64,000 nt of DNA from Altericroceibacterium endophyticum (GCF_009827595.1 NZ_WTYT01000001.1:620001-684000); one strand, 5' to 3'; positions 1 to 11,500 are shown, numbered from the stretch's first letter. A program made the numbers and translations. Notes: generated from the sequence alone by a model not told the origin.

Positions 1-2099
1 TTCAGCACGGCCACATTCCATTGTTCAGGATAGGAACCGGGCGGGCAGGATTCGGCCACGATCGCGTTGATGGCGTCCTGACGCATTTCCAGAACAACAT
101 CATCGACACGCTCGCTATCCATGATTTCCGCGCGCTGCTCGTAAATGACCTTTCGCTGATCATTCATCACATTGTCGTATTCAACGACCTGCTTACGCAT
201 GTCGTAATTGCGTGCTTCGACCTTCTTCTGGGCGGTTTCGATCGCCTTGGAGAGCCACTTTGACCCAATCGCCTCACCATCGGCGAGGTTGGAGTTCATC
301 ATCTTTGAAAAGAGCGTATCCGGCCCGAAAATGCGCAGAAGATCATCTTCAAGACAGAGATAGAAACGCGACAGCCCCGGGTCACCCTGACGGCCCGATC
401 GGCCACGCAGCTGATTATCGATCCGCCGGCTTTCATGCCGCTCTGTGCCGAGTACGAACAGGCCACCAGCTTCCAGAACCTTCTCGCGTTCTGCGGCCAC
501 TTCTTCCTTGATGCGGGCGATGGCGGCATCCCGTTCCGGACCATCCTCCATCTGTCCGCACTGATCTTCGATCAGAAAATCGACATTACCGCCCAGCTGA
601 ATGTCGGTGCCGCGGCCGGCCATATTGGTGGCAATGGTCACTGCACCCAATCGGCCCGCCTGCGCCACGATATGCGCTTCCATCTCGTGGAAGCGGGCAT
701 TGAGCACATTGTGCTTCACGCCTTCCTGAGTGAGGAATTCGGACAAAAGCTCCGACTTTTCGATCGACACAGTACCGACCAGAACGGGCTGGCCGATCTC
801 ATATTTGTCCCGAATACCCTTGGCGATGGCGCGGAACTTGTCGTTGGTATTCTTGTAGAATTCGTCTTCCTCATCAATTCGCGCAATCGGCAGATTGGTG
901 GGGATGGTCACGACATTCATCTTGTAAATGTCCCAGAACTCGGCCGCTTCGGTGGCCGCCGTACCGGTCATGCCGGCGAGCTTGGGATACATGCGGAAGA
1001 AATTCTGGAAAGTAATCGATGCAAGCGTTTGATTTTCCGGCTCGATCTTCACGCCTTCCTTGGCCTCGACCGCCTGATGCAAGCCATTGGACCAGCGGCG
1101 ACCATCCATCATGCGGCCGGTAAATTCGTCGATGATGACGACCTTGCTGTCCTTCACGATATAATCGGTATCGCGCTTGAACATGATGTTGGCTTTGAGA
1201 GCCTGGTCCATGTGGTGGACCACCTGCGTATTCTCGACATCATAGAGATTGTCGGTTTCCAGCAGGCCTTCCGACGTGAACAGTTTCTCAATTTCCTCCA
1301 CCCCATCTTCGGTCAGGGTGATGTTCTTGGTCTTTTCGTCCGCCTCATACCATTCAGGGTCGATGCTCTTCACCACCTTGTCGATCGAGATATAGAGATC
1401 GGACTTGTCCTCGGTCGGACCGGAAATGATCAGCGGCGTCCGTGCCTCGTCGATCAGGATCGAATCGACCTCATCGATCAAGGCGTAGTTGAAGGGGCGC
1501 TGCACCATCTGGGCGCGCTCATGCTTCATATTATCACGCAGATAATCGAAGCCGAATTCATTATTGGTACCGTAGGTAATATCGGCAGCATAGGCCTCCC
1601 GGCGCGCCTGCTCACCCAGATTGGGCACGATAACGCCGACGCTCAGACCAAGGAAATTATAGACGCGCCCCATCGTTTCCGCGTCACGCGCGGCCAGGTA
1701 ATCGTTGACGGTGACGACATGCGCGCCCTTGCCTTCAATCGCGTTGAGATAGACGGCAAGCGTGGCGACCAGCGTCTTACCTTCACCCGTGCGCATTTCG
1801 GCAATTTCACCGCGATGAAGCACGATCCCGCCGACCATCTGCACATCGAAATGCCGCATTCCCAGCACGCGCCGTGATGCCTCACGCACCGTGGCGAAAG
1901 CTTCAGGCAGAATAGCGTCGAAGCCGTCCCCATTTTCCAGCTGCGCGCGGAATTTATCCGTCTGCGCCTTCAGCTGTTCATCGGACAAAGCCTCGATTTC
2001 AGGCTCAAGATCATTGATCTTTGAAACAACTTTATCGAGCGATTTAACGTAGCGGTCATTGGAAGAACCGAAAATGGTTTTGGCGAGCGCACCGAACAT
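1..2099 (-). CDS. secA: Preprotein translocase ATPase SecA (C-terminus cut by window edge)
   Basis: SecA is the ATPase that drives unfolded preproteins through SecYEG at the inner membrane. About 699 codons are present, beginning [18 protein letters not shown], and the frame stays open to base 1. The C-terminal part, about 200 residues with the wing, scaffold and zinc-binding tail, lies outside the window. Visible are the Walker A MRTGEGKT (residues 102-109), the Walker B-type [14 protein letters not shown], and the helicase-like [12 protein letters not shown] and [11 protein letters not shown] motifs of the second nucleotide-binding fold. The start is the ATG read leftwards from 2099. The gene stands alone in this window. 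Confidence 0.97.
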   Translation of the reverse strand, partial: MFGALAKTIFGSSNDRYVKSLDKVVSKINDLEPEIEALSDEQLKAQTDKFRAQLENGDGFDAILPEAFATVREASRRVLGMRHFDVQMVGGIVLHRGEIAEMRTGEGKTLVATLAVYLNAIEGKGAHVVTVNDYLAARDAETMGRVYNFLGLSVGVIVPNLGEQARREAYAADITYGTNNEFGFDYLRDNMKHERAQMVQRPFNYALIDEVDSILIDEARTPLIISGPTEDKSDLYISIDKVVKSIDPEWYEADEKTKNITLTEDGVEEIEKLFTSEGLLETDNLYDVENTQVVHHMDQALKANIMFKRDTDYIVKDSKVVIIDEFTGRMMDGRRWSNGLHQAVEAKEGVKIEPENQTLASITFQNFFRMYPKLAGMTGTAATEAAEFWDIYKMNVVTIPTNLPIARIDEEDEFYKNTNDKFRAIAKGIRDKYEIGQPVLVGTVSIEKSELLSEFLTQEGVKHNVLNARFHEMEAHIVAQAGRLGAVTIATNMAGRGTDIQLGGNVDFLIEDQCGQMEDGPERDAAIARIKEEVAAEREKVLEAGGLFVLGTERHESRRIDNQLRGRSGRQGDPGLSRFYLCLEDDLLRIFGPDTLFSKMMNSNLADGEAIGSKWLSKAIETAQKKVEARNYDMRKQVVEYDNVMNDQRKVIYEQRAEIMDSERVDDVVLEMRQDAINAIVAESCPPGSYPEQWNVAVL

Positions 2100-2189
2100 G
2101 GCGTTTCCTAATCAGATATAATGGGGGCAATGGCCGCATCGTCATGGCGAAGGCAGCCTGAAAAAATAGATCTAAGGGAATGCAGCGCG

Positions 2190-2462
2190 TTATTCGTGCG
2201 CGCGATCAATCCGGATGCGAACAGCCACTGCACTGGCAATGGCAAAATCGGGCGCAATGCCGAAAGCGGGCAGTTGCACAGGCTTGCGCAAGCGGGCCGC
2301 ACGGCTGGTTCCGGCTTGCGCAGGCAGAGCCACGATTTGTTCGGGGGCAGCTTCGCTTTGCAGATGCACGTTCTGCACCCGCTCCACTTGCGCATGGGCA
2401 GGCGCTGCGCTGGCAGCAAGACCCGTGATCACGGCAAGGATTGTTAGAAGCTGGCGAAGCAT
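2190..2462 (-). CDS. Small exported protein, function unknown
   Basis: A 90-residue product begins MLRQLLTILAVITGLAASAA and has a clear Sec signal peptide: a short basic n-region, a hydrophobic core of about 15 residues, then APAHA-Q as a likely signal peptidase I site near residue 24. The mature part is about 65 residues, alanine-rich, with no cysteines and no domain I recognise. A GTG at 2483 would add seven residues ahead of the signal peptide, so the ATG at 2462 is preferred. It lies 90 bases upstream of secA on the same strand and is divergent from argJ. The signal peptide is the main evidence that it is real. Several overlapping frames here are shadows. Confidence 0.55.
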   Translation of the reverse strand: MLRQLLTILAVITGLAASAAPAHAQVERVQNVHLQSEAAPEQIVALPAQAGTSRAARLRKPVQLPAFGIAPDFAIASAVAVRIRIDRAHE

Positions 2463-2549
2463 TTCGCTCTGCGAGATAGGCACTCTGCATCAATTCGTCC
2501 ACCGTGAAAGCGCGTTTACCTTGTGCATTCCTCCTATTAAGGCAGATCT

Positions 2550-3776
2550 ATGGATCTCAGTCGCTCACCGCTCGCCCTGCCCTTCCCCGATATGCCAGAC
2601 ATAGATGGGGTGACTCCGCGTATTGCCCGCGCCCAATACAAGGATTGGGATCGCTGTGATCTCACCTATGTGGAACTGGCTGAAGGCACCGCTGTCGCCG
2701 GTGTTTTCACGCGCAATATATGTTGTTCAAGCGAAGTCGAAATAGGCCGCGAGAATGTGGCGGCAGGCCGCGCACGGGCTTTGATCGTCAATGCTGGCAA
2801 TTCCAATGCCTTTACCGGATATCGGGGCCGTGAAGCGGTCGAACAGATCATGGATCAGGTGGCAGAGCACCTCGCCTGCCCGCGCGAACAGGTGTTCGTC
2901 TCTTCCACGGGTGTCATCGGTGTTCCGCTCCCCAAAGACAAAGCCGCAGCCGGGGTAGAAGCTGTTCTAGAGACCAGCCCTTGCAGCTGGCGCGATGCAG
3001 CGGACACGATCGGGACCACCGATACATTTGCCAAGGGCGCCACAGTATCGGCCATGATCGGGGATCAGAGGATCGAATTCACCGCCATCATCAAAGGCAG
3101 CGGCATGATCGCGCCGGATATGGCGACCATGCTCGGCTATATCTTTACCGATGCCGCCGTTTCACCCACCTTTCTGCAATGCGCTCTGTCACAAGCGACG
3201 AAGGGTAGCTTCAACGCCATCACGGTGGATAGCGATACCTCCACCAGCGACACCGTACTTGCCTTCGCAACGGGCAAAGCGGGCAACATGCCGCTGACCG
3301 ATGCCGATGACCCCGGCGCTGATGCCTTTATCGCTGCGCTGGAAGACATTTGCCGCCAGCTTGCCCATCTGGTGGTCAGAGACGGAGAAGGCGCGCAGAA
3401 ATTTATCGAAGTGCGCGTATCCGGCGCAGTGAGCGATGAAAGCGCGCGCCGGGTGGGTCTGGCGATTGCCAATTCGCCGCTGGTCAAAACCGCCATAGCG
3501 GGCGGAGATGCCAATTGGGGCCGCGTGGTCATGGCCGTCGGAAAAGCCGGTGAACCGGCCGATAGAGACAAATTGTCGATCGGCTTCGGCGGCATCTGGA
3601 TGGCGCGTGAAGGCCAGCCACTGCCCGATTATGATGAAACGCCGGTGGCGAAACATCTTGAGGGCCGCGAAGTGACGTTGGAGGTTGATCTTGGTCTGGG
3701 AGAAGGCCGGGCTGAAATCTGGACCTGTGATCTCACCCACGGCTATATCGAGATCAACGCGGATTATCGCTCATGA
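2550..3776 (+). CDS. argJ: Bifunctional ornithine acetyltransferase / N-acetylglutamate synthase ArgJ
   Basis: ArgJ moves the acetyl group of N-acetylornithine to glutamate, so arginine synthesis recycles acetyl, and it can also acetylate glutamate from acetyl-CoA. The 408-residue length is normal. Family motifs include VNAGNSNAFTG (about residues 80-90), SSTGVIG, KGSGMIAPDMATMLGY and a C-terminal AIAGGDANWGRVVMAVGK. The precursor should cleave itself between Ala192 and Thr193 in the MATML sequence, with Thr193 becoming the nucleophile of the beta chain. An AAGG sequence sits about eight bases before the ATG. The stop overlaps the next start by four bases (ATGA), so the two genes are translationally coupled. 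Confidence 0.96.
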   Translation: MDLSRSPLALPFPDMPDIDGVTPRIARAQYKDWDRCDLTYVELAEGTAVAGVFTRNICCSSEVEIGRENVAAGRARALIVNAGNSNAFTGYRGREAVEQIMDQVAEHLACPREQVFVSSTGVIGVPLPKDKAAAGVEAVLETSPCSWRDAADTIGTTDTFAKGATVSAMIGDQRIEFTAIIKGSGMIAPDMATMLGYIFTDAAVSPTFLQCALSQATKGSFNAITVDSDTSTSDTVLAFATGKAGNMPLTDADDPGADAFIAALEDICRQLAHLVVRDGEGAQKFIEVRVSGAVSDESARRVGLAIANSPLVKTAIAGGDANWGRVVMAVGKAGEPADRDKLSIGFGGIWMAREGQPLPDYDETPVAKHLEGREVTLEVDLGLGEGRAEIWTCDLTHGYIEINADYRS

Positions 3777-4588
3777 GCGGCACACTCGATCGCGAGATAT
3801 TGGCGCTGATGCGGCATACCGCAGAAACCGTCGTCATGCCCCGTTATCACAATCTGGCTGATGACGAGATTATTCAGAAAGCCGTGGATGACCCGGTGAC
3901 CATTGCCGATCGTGAAGCCGAGGCCATGCTCAGCGAAGGATTGCACAAGCTTCTGCCAGAAGCGGCCATCGTTGGGGAGGAGGCTGCATTTGCGGACCCC
4001 GCAGTTCTTCGCGGATTGTCGGATTTGTGCTGGATCATCGACCCGATCGATGGCACCCGCAATTTTGCCAGTGGCACCGGCCCCTTCGTGCTGATGGTGG
4101 CGCTGGCCGATGCGGGGATTACGCAGGGCGCATGGATTTACGACCCGCAGCGCGACCGGCTGTGTCATGCCACGCTGGGCAAAGGCGCCAAAGTGGATGG
4201 TGAGCCTATCTCAGCGAAGCTCAGCGGCACTGAGCCGCCCCGCCTTGCTGCCATGACATCCTACATGCAGCCGCACCAAAGAGATTTGTTTGAACGGGAA
4301 ATCGCGCCGCATTATTCCGTGGCGGATGCTCCGGGATGTGCGGGCGAGCAATATCCGCTGGTGACATTTGGCGACCATGATGCCGCCATCTATCAACGCA
4401 CATTGGCGTGGGATCACGCGGCAGGCGCGCTGTTTCTGAATGAAGCGGGCGGAAAATGCGCCAGACTGGATGGCAGCGCATACCGGGTGGACAGTCAGCG
4501 CAAAGGCATGGTTGGCGCCGCCAGCTCTGCCCTGTTCGACGAAATTACCGAGCGGCTGACGAAAGCTGGCTATTCACCTGAGGAATAA
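3773..4588 (+). CDS. Inositol monophosphatase family phosphatase
   Basis: This is a 271-residue, soluble, Mg2+-dependent phosphatase of the IMPase/FBPase fold. It carries the metal-binding VGEEAAF, the signature WIIDPIDGTRNFASG and the C-terminal WDHAAGALFLNEAGG. These give a complete set of metal ligands, so the enzyme should be active. The substrate cannot be read from the sequence. Relatives act on inositol phosphates, histidinol phosphate (HisN type) or PAP (CysQ type). Coupling to argJ by a four-base overlap suggests a biosynthetic role, and histidinol-phosphate phosphatase is one candidate by inference only. Confidence 0.9.
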   Translation: MSGTLDREILALMRHTAETVVMPRYHNLADDEIIQKAVDDPVTIADREAEAMLSEGLHKLLPEAAIVGEEAAFADPAVLRGLSDLCWIIDPIDGTRNFASGTGPFVLMVALADAGITQGAWIYDPQRDRLCHATLGKGAKVDGEPISAKLSGTEPPRLAAMTSYMQPHQRDLFEREIAPHYSVADAPGCAGEQYPLVTFGDHDAAIYQRTLAWDHAAGALFLNEAGGKCARLDGSAYRVDSQRKGMVGAASSALFDEITERLTKAGYSPEE

Positions 4589-4595
4589 GAAAGCA

Positions 4596-4625
4596 GCCGG
4601 GGCGATGTGCAACACTCGCCCCGGC
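4596..4625. terminator. Hairpin between convergent genes
   Basis: A ten-base stem (GCCGGGGCGA pairing with TCGCCCCGGC) has a ten-base loop. It lies between the convergent ends of the IMPase-family gene and trxA. A pyrimidine-rich stretch follows on the minus strand, so it is likely to serve mainly as the trxA terminator. Confidence 0.6.
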
Positions 4626-4645
4626 CCTTGTGCCTCAATTCCGAA

Positions 4646-4966
4646 TCACAATTCGCTTTCAAGCCACTGCTTCAGCTGGCTTTTCGGAGCCGCGCCCAGT
4701 TTCTGGGCGACGGCCTTGCCGTCTTTGAACAGAATCATCAGCGGAATTGACTGAACACCCATCTGTCCGGGGACATCGGTATTTTCCATGATGTCCATCT
4801 TCGCGACGGTGACCTGCTCGGACAATTCATCGCTTATTTCTTCCAATGCGGGTGCAATCATCTTGCACGGTCCGCACCAGTCGGCCCAGAAATCGACAAG
4901 TACAGGCTTGTCGGAATCGAGGACATCAGCCTGGAAACTGGCATCGGTGACACTCTTGGTGGCCAT
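4646..4966 (-). CDS. trxA: Thioredoxin 1
   Basis: A 106-residue cytoplasmic disulfide reductant with the active site WCGPC (Trp30-Cys34) and the cis-proline in VQSIP (Pro75), both in canonical places. Length and fold match TrxA of about 105-110 residues. It is the last gene of the long minus-strand run after addA, with a gap of 59 bases and its own stem-loop downstream. Its reductase, trxB, lies in the same window at about 57 kb. The N-terminal start MATKSV is the only sensible ATG. Confidence 0.97.
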   Translation of the reverse strand: MATKSVTDASFQADVLDSDKPVLVDFWADWCGPCKMIAPALEEISDELSEQVTVAKMDIMENTDVPGQMGVQSIPLMILFKDGKAVAQKLGAAPKSQLKQWLESEL

Positions 4967-5025
4967 ATTCTCTGCTCCTGTTTGGTTGAGGGCAATCTAA
5001 GCCCGCTTCGCGGGGAAACAACGGG

Positions 5026-8000
5026 TCAAAGATCAAAGCTTTCCTGCACAGATGCAAAGCCGGGTTTGTAACGCGCCAGCAATGCGTCAGGAAGCACGAA
5101 GATCTGCGGTTTTTGAGTATAAAGCAGCGCCGCCTCGATCCGCCTGTCCGGATAAATCATCCCCAGCGCCGCCACATAAGCGGCCATTTGCCGCAAGGCA
5201 GCCTCGGGGATCTCCTCCACCCGCTGCGGCGGGCGGCGCGATGTTTTGAAATCGGCCACCAGGATACGCTCCGGCTCCACCAGGAGTCGGTCCACCGTCC
5301 CTGCGATCACCTGACCATCCACAGTCGCCGCGAAGGGCACCTCGGCCAGCGATTGGGGAGAGAACAGCTCTGCCCAGCCAGGTTCGGCCAGTATAGTGAG
5401 CGCAGAGGCAAGCATATTGCCGCGCTCTGTCTCGTCTATATCCGCGGCATTGCGCGCCAGCCATGTACGGCCCGCCTGTTCCCGCCGGTCGGCAGCGATA
5501 TCGGGCAGCCGTTCCAGCAGGCGGTGCAGCAGCACCCCGCGCCGGGCTGCGATCTTCACTTGTTCCGGCAAGAGCGGCGGATCGGCGCCGGCTTCCTCAC
5601 CCAATGCAGAGGGAGCAAGCGGACGCGGCGGGCGCGGTTCCGGCCCAACCGGAGAACGCGCCCATAATGGCACATCAGCGCTCTGTTCTGCGGCCCCATC
5701 CGCCTGTTTCGGCACAATTGGCAGGGCCTCATCCCGGTGCCAGCTTTCGCCCCAGATTTCACTTTCGTGAGAATCTTCGGGGAATAATGGGGCAAGCCTT
5801 GCATACCAGCTGTCAGGATCAGGCTCATTCTCTCTCAGTCCAAGAGAACCGCCAATAAACAGCGCCTCTTCCGCGCGCGTCATGGCGACATAAAGCAGCC
5901 GCCAATGCTCAGCCATATCAGCCTCGGCAGCCTTTTTGGCCTCCTCGACCAACTGCCCCGCCATCGCGGATTTGCGCAAGCGCGGAATGGGCAGACGGCG
6001 CCCCTGAAGAATCTCCTCCAGACCTTCAAACTCCTGATCCGGCAGCGTCAGATCGCCCCCGTCCGCGCCGGGTTTGCCTGCTGCATCAGCCAGAATCACG
6101 ATCGGTGCCTGCAATCCTTTTGAACCATGAACGGTCATCACACGCACCAGGCCTTCCCCGGAATCGGCCTGCCGCTTTAATTCCCCGTCCCCCATATCAA
6201 ACCACTGGATGAAGCCCTGCAGGCTCGGCACATGAGCTGATGCATAGGCCTGTGCCGCGTTCAGCAATTCATCAATCGCGTCCTGTGCCTCCATACCGAG
6301 GCGCGAAAACAGCGCCTTCCGCCCTTGCCACGGCCCCGTCAGAATCCAGTGGAGCATCGCCTGCGGGGATTCATAATCAGCACGCGCGAGCAATTGGCCC
6401 AGCGTTTCGAGTGTGGTCCGCACCATCGCATCTTCGGATTGCCGCAAATGCGCCCATAAACGTCGGTTTTTCAGGCGCGGTGCATGCGCCAGAAGGTCAT
6501 CCTGCGACCAGCCGATCAGGGGGGAGACCAGCAAATTGGCAAGGTTCAGATCATCGAGTGGCTGCGCCGCAAACCGTATCGCGGCCATTAAATCACGCAC
6601 CGCCAGCGGCGCCCCCAGTCGCAAGCGGTCGACCCCGGCAACCGGCACGCCGCGCGCATGCAGCCGGGCGACGATCAACCCCGCAAGATCGCGGCGCTTG
6701 CGCAGCAAAATCATAACATCGCCAGCTTTGGCGCGGCGTTCATGCCCCTTTACCAGGGTGAAGCCTTTATCCAGCCATTCATGAACCTGCCTGGCGATTT
6801 TGTCCGCCAGCATCCGGTCCGCGCCGGATAGCCAGCTTTCCTCTCCGCCATCGCCGTCCGGTGCCTGATCATCTGCGCCGCCGATCGCTCGCCACAAAAC
6901 GACCTGCCCCGGCCGCGCCTGCCCCTCATGCGGTTCAGGTTTGGCAGAAAGGCCAAAGCGCTCGCCGCCAATTGCGGCAATCGCCTCGTCCACAAAATCG
7001 AGCACGGTTTGCGCGGTGCGAAAACTGCGATCCAGCCCCAGCTCGCGCAATTCACTCATCGAAATCGCGGGGTCGCGCAAATCCTCCGCATTGTGCGCAG
7101 CCTCGGAAATACGCGCGCGAAAACGGCGGCGCGCCGCTTCAAAATTCTCCGGGCTGGTTCCCTGAAAGCGGAAAATCGCCTGTTTGTAGTCACCAACGAC
7201 AAATACGGTGCGCAACTTGCCATCCCGCGCGCCCATACCGGCGAAAAAATCATCGGTCAGCGCATCGACGATGGCCCATTGCGCTTCATTCGTGTCCTGC
7301 GCCTCATCGATCAGAATATGGTCGAAGCGCCGATCAAGTTTGTAACGGATCCACTCGGCAAGACCCGACTTTCGTAGCAAATCCGCTGCGCGCCTGATCT
7401 GGTCGTCAAAGTCGATCAATCCTTCGCGGGCCTTTGCCTCATCCCAGCGCAGCGCAAATTGCCGCCCAACCGCCAAGGCCGGTTCCAGCCATTCAATCAG
7501 ATCTAGCAATCGCTGACGTTCGGCAATGGCATCCAGTCCATCCAGAACCCGCAGCGCCCCCGCTTCATAAGCAGGATCATGCTTGAGCAACGATTTGAGC
7601 GATCGCGGCTCATCCTTCTGGGTAAAGAGAGCTTTGCGCAAATCGGAGCTCAGAACAACACGATCTTGCGCCGACGCGGCCAGCCAGCTTTCAATCGCCG
7701 CGGCGCTGGCAGCGGCAGTCTTGGTGCCCCATTCATGTTGCGCCGCCAGACATTGCCGCAGGCTGGCGCAATCGAACTTATCGTCACCGCATAATTCAGC
7801 CAGCGAGTTTTCATCGGCCTCACGCGGCAGTCCCAGAACCGGCTCAAGCCGGGGCCGCAAGGGCGGCGTCCATGCCCCCGGACCGAACCAAATCTCACGT
7901 GCTTTGGCGCAGCGCATCAGCCAATTCTGGGCCCCGTCCGGCCCCATCCGGCGGCTCAACATGGCAAGCTGTTCGATCAGGTCCCAATCGCCCGCCTGTT

Positions 8001-8508
8001 CCGCATCGGTCAGCATGGCCACTAGAACATCATGCGCCAGCAGGTCCCGCTCGCGGTCCTCCATCGCGCGCGTGCCGGGCAGCAGCCCCGCTTCTTCGGG
8101 GAACGCCGCCAGCAACCATTGGGCAAAGGCGTGGATCGTATCGATCCGCAAACCGCCGCCCGGGCAATCAAGCACACTGGCAAACAAGCTGCGCGCCCGC
8201 GCGCGTATTTCCGGCGTTACCTCTGCCCCGATTGCCAGCAATTCCGCGGCCAGATCACCATCGGGCAACCGCACCCAGCGGGCCAGAACTTCATTGATCC
8301 GCACCGCCATTTCGGCAGCGCCGGCTTTGGTAAAGGTCAGGCACAAAATCTGCGATGGCTGCACGTCGGCCTGCAACAACAGACGCAGCACACGCGCGGA
8401 TAGAACCTGTGTTTTACCGGTCCCGGCGGATGCGGAAAGCCACACCGAATCCTGCGGATTGACCGCGGATTTCTGTGCCCCTTCCAGCGGATATACTGCG
8501 CCGCTCAT
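5026..8508 (-). CDS. addA: Double-strand break repair helicase-nuclease AddA (alphaproteobacterial type)
   Basis: A UvrD-family helicase subunit of the AddAB complex, which resects double-strand breaks for RecA loading. At 1160 residues it is typical of the family. Visible are the Walker A SASAGTGKT (25-33), the Walker B DEAQDTNEAQW, the motif III-like VGDYKQAIFRFQGT, the motif V-like VHGSKGLQAPIV, and near the C-terminus a RecB-type nuclease core GTVDRLLVEPE...LVADFKTSRRPP with the catalytic Asp and Lys. Both helicase and nuclease sites look intact. Its ATG overlaps the addB stop by four bases, so the pair is coupled. Confidence 0.95.
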   Translation of the reverse strand: MSGAVYPLEGAQKSAVNPQDSVWLSASAGTGKTQVLSARVLRLLLQADVQPSQILCLTFTKAGAAEMAVRINEVLARWVRLPDGDLAAELLAIGAEVTPEIRARARSLFASVLDCPGGGLRIDTIHAFAQWLLAAFPEEAGLLPGTRAMEDRERDLLAHDVLVAMLTDAEQAGDWDLIEQLAMLSRRMGPDGAQNWLMRCAKAREIWFGPGAWTPPLRPRLEPVLGLPREADENSLAELCGDDKFDCASLRQCLAAQHEWGTKTAAASAAAIESWLAASAQDRVVLSSDLRKALFTQKDEPRSLKSLLKHDPAYEAGALRVLDGLDAIAERQRLLDLIEWLEPALAVGRQFALRWDEAKAREGLIDFDDQIRRAADLLRKSGLAEWIRYKLDRRFDHILIDEAQDTNEAQWAIVDALTDDFFAGMGARDGKLRTVFVVGDYKQAIFRFQGTSPENFEAARRRFRARISEAAHNAEDLRDPAISMSELRELGLDRSFRTAQTVLDFVDEAIAAIGGERFGLSAKPEPHEGQARPGQVVLWRAIGGADDQAPDGDGGEESWLSGADRMLADKIARQVHEWLDKGFTLVKGHERRAKAGDVMILLRKRRDLAGLIVARLHARGVPVAGVDRLRLGAPLAVRDLMAAIRFAAQPLDDLNLANLLVSPLIGWSQDDLLAHAPRLKNRRLWAHLRQSEDAMVRTTLETLGQLLARADYESPQAMLHWILTGPWQGRKALFSRLGMEAQDAIDELLNAAQAYASAHVPSLQGFIQWFDMGDGELKRQADSGEGLVRVMTVHGSKGLQAPIVILADAAGKPGADGGDLTLPDQEFEGLEEILQGRRLPIPRLRKSAMAGQLVEEAKKAAEADMAEHWRLLYVAMTRAEEALFIGGSLGLRENEPDPDSWYARLAPLFPEDSHESEIWGESWHRDEALPIVPKQADGAAEQSADVPLWARSPVGPEPRPPRPLAPSALGEEAGADPPLLPEQVKIAARRGVLLHRLLERLPDIAADRREQAGRTWLARNAADIDETERGNMLASALTILAEPGWAELFSPQSLAEVPFAATVDGQVIAGTVDRLLVEPERILVADFKTSRRPPQRVEEIPEAALRQMAAYVAALGMIYPDRRIEAALLYTQKPQIFVLPDALLARYKPGFASVQESFDL

Positions 8509-11500
8509 GCTGTTTTCCCTTCATCATTGCGGGAAAACCATTCTTCCAGACGCATCAACTGATCATAATCGCCATAGACCGGCACATCCGGGTTCAGCCG
8601 TGCGGTGAAAGGTTCATCACCCTTGATCCAGCGCGCGATCGCTTCTTTCAGATAGGCTTCGGTTTCGGGAAGGAAGTCCTCCACCGGAATGCCGGTTCGT
8701 TTGCGGCCTTCCAGCACGGGAGTGTCGATATAGCCGAAATCGTCGCGTTTGCTGTCCTTGCCGAGCGACCAATATTCGAAACGGGTGGGCGAGCCTTCGG
8801 CGCCTTTGAAACCGCCGCGCTCCAGCATCAAGCCGATGAGCCCCAATTGCAGCGCGAAACCCTGCTCAACCATCCGCGAGGAAGGTGGCTTGCCCGTTTT
8901 GTAATCGACCACGGCCAAGGTGCCGTCACCGAGCTTGTCGATCCGGTCTGCCCGCCCCTGAATGGTGACACCATCCACCTTGAGCGAGCCCTTTTCCTCC
9001 CACAAAATCGGTTCGCGCCCTTCGCGGCGATCTTCGCCGATCTGACCACCAACCCAATCAAGCGCTGCCAGCAAGCGCGGGAGCCACAATCCACGCATCA
9101 GCGGATGCGCATTCAGATCGCTCAGCGTTTGGCGCGCGATCGTGGCCAGATCCCCGCCATGACGATGCCAGTTCTCCAAGATCAAATGCGCCGCCGTACC
9201 CTGCCATGCAGCAGAAGGTGCCTCATCCAGCCCGTCGAGGCTTTTCAGCTCCAAAATGGCATCGGCGTAAAACTGATAGGGGTCGCTGCGGAGCCGGTCG
9301 AGTGCGGTCACCCGAATGGCCACGTCACGCAGCTCTGCACTGGGCCTGGGTTGCGGCCGGGGATAGGGTTTCGCTGCCTCCCGGTAGTCCAGCGCCTTCA
9401 GGATTGGGGCAATCTGTTGCTCCGCATGATCCCGAGCCAGCCTGTCACCCAGCAAGGCCTGCACGCGCAGGAGGAAACGCGAGGGAATGGCTGGCCCTTC
9501 TGCATCACGTCTTGAACGGCTCAGCACCACTTCCGGCGCGCCGAGGGCTCCGGCAAGGTCATGCGCGGACAGACCTATACGGAAATCACCAGCCGGCACG
9601 CCCAACGCCCGAAGGATGGGCGGGGCCAGCAACGGATCGGGCGACGGCGTTCCCGGCCATACGCCTTCGTTCAACCCGGCGCATATCACCAGCTCGGCGC
9701 GGCTCATCCGGCTTTCCAGCAAGCCGTAAATCGCAATTCTGGGATGACCACCATAGGGGGGCCGAACCGCCACCTGCTCCAGCGCATCGCGCAGCAACAT
9801 TGGCAAATCCCGGATCGGAAGGCGTGTGCCGACATTGCGTGCATGCAGCCGCAGATCTTCGATGAAAGAGGCCAGCGCCCGGCCATCTTCGCGCGCCCAG
9901 ATTGTTTCGCCGGCCAGAGACTCCGCGCTTTGCGTCAGCGCATCGAGCCAGTCGGCAAGCGCGCTGTTTTCTGCGTCCAGATTAAGCAGAGGCGTAAAAC
10001 AGTCGACCACCCCTTCCCACCACGGCAGGATCGTTGCGTGACGCTGGCTTAACCGGCTGACAATGGCTTTCAGCGGCTCCAACCCTGCTGCCGGGCGCGG
10101 CCCGCGCAGGGCGCGCTCCATGAGCCGCGCATGCTCCAGCCATTCGGGCCGTCCTGTTCCGGCTCCCGACAGCGGATGCTGCAGCAAGGCAATCAGCGGG
10201 ACGGGTGCAAAATCCTCCGCCACACATTGCGCCAGTTGCAGAAACAGCCTGCCCGCCGCCATTTGCGACAGTGGCTGCCCGGCGGAATCATCCGCTTCGA
10301 TATTCCAGCGCCGCAAATGCGCCACCACCCGCCTTGCCAGAGGGCGGTCCGGTGTGACGAGCGCGACCCGTTTTTCCGGCACTTCCAAAGCCTGCCGCAT
10401 TAACAATGCGACCGCCTGCGCTTCCTCCTCTGGATGCGCGCTTTCCATCAACCGGACTCCAGCGAGGCGGCGCTTTTCCGGTGGCAATTCCACCCAGCGG
10501 CGGCTGGCCTTTGGTGGCAGGAAAAGATTGGAAATCGCATGGCTGCGTTCCGGCGGTCCCTTGGCCATGCCGGCCCGGTGCCACGCGCGCACTTCATCGC
10601 GCGCAATCCCCATGCGGTTCAGCAGCAATTTGAGGTGATATTGCGGATGGGTCCACGCATCATCGGAACCGAACACCGGATCGCCCGGCTCGGGTGCGGC
10701 ACCAGCCCGGCCGAGTTCATTCCAGACGTCATCGTCCAGCGACAGGTCGAGATCGGGCAGCACCACCGCACCCTCCGGCAATTGCGCGATAGTTTTCAGC
10801 AACCGTGCCAAGGCAGGGGCAGCACTGGTCACGCCTGCCGCGATGATGGGGACCACTGGCGGATGATCGGTCCATTCGCGTGCCACATAATCGAACAGGC
10901 CGTTGCGCCTCGTCGCCCGGTCCACTTCCCCACGTGCGTTCAGTTCCGCCTGCCAGCGTGCCTGAACGCGGGCAAACAGGCGCAGATTGTCCTGCCAGTG
11001 GACGGACAATTCCCCCAGCAGTTCAATCACATTGTCAGACAGCAGATTTTCGGGTGCGATATTTTCCACCAACAGGCGGTCCATCGTCGCGGCGAATTCC
11101 AGAGCCAGCCTGAACAGCCCGGCACCGCGCGGTGCAAGATCGCCCATTTCCAAGCGGATAAGCTCGGCCAAACGAAGCCATCGGTGCGTTGGATCGGCCG
11201 CCGGTGGCAAGCTTTCCCCTGCATCCAGCGTGTCGAACAACGGCCCCAGCGCTTCATCCAGGTCCAGATCGCCAATCGCCACCATGCGCGGCATCAGCAA
11301 GGCCGCCTGTGCGGGGTCAGACGCCTGTTCACCGGCATGGCGAATGAAGGCTTCGCGCAGGCTGCGGATCGCGCGCGCGCTGGGCAGCAACAGGGTCAGC
11401 CTGGCCAGCCCAACATCATCCGCCGCATAGCGCGAGGCGATACCGGCCACCAGCGCATCGGCAAAACCGCGATGTGCGGCGATGGAGTAAACGTCCGGGT

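Noticed and set aside
435-1877. Long plus-strand open frame (480 codons) opposite secA
   Set aside because: It is the antisense of a strongly conserved gene, and its translation has no domain. High-GC genes often leave such open frames on the other strand.
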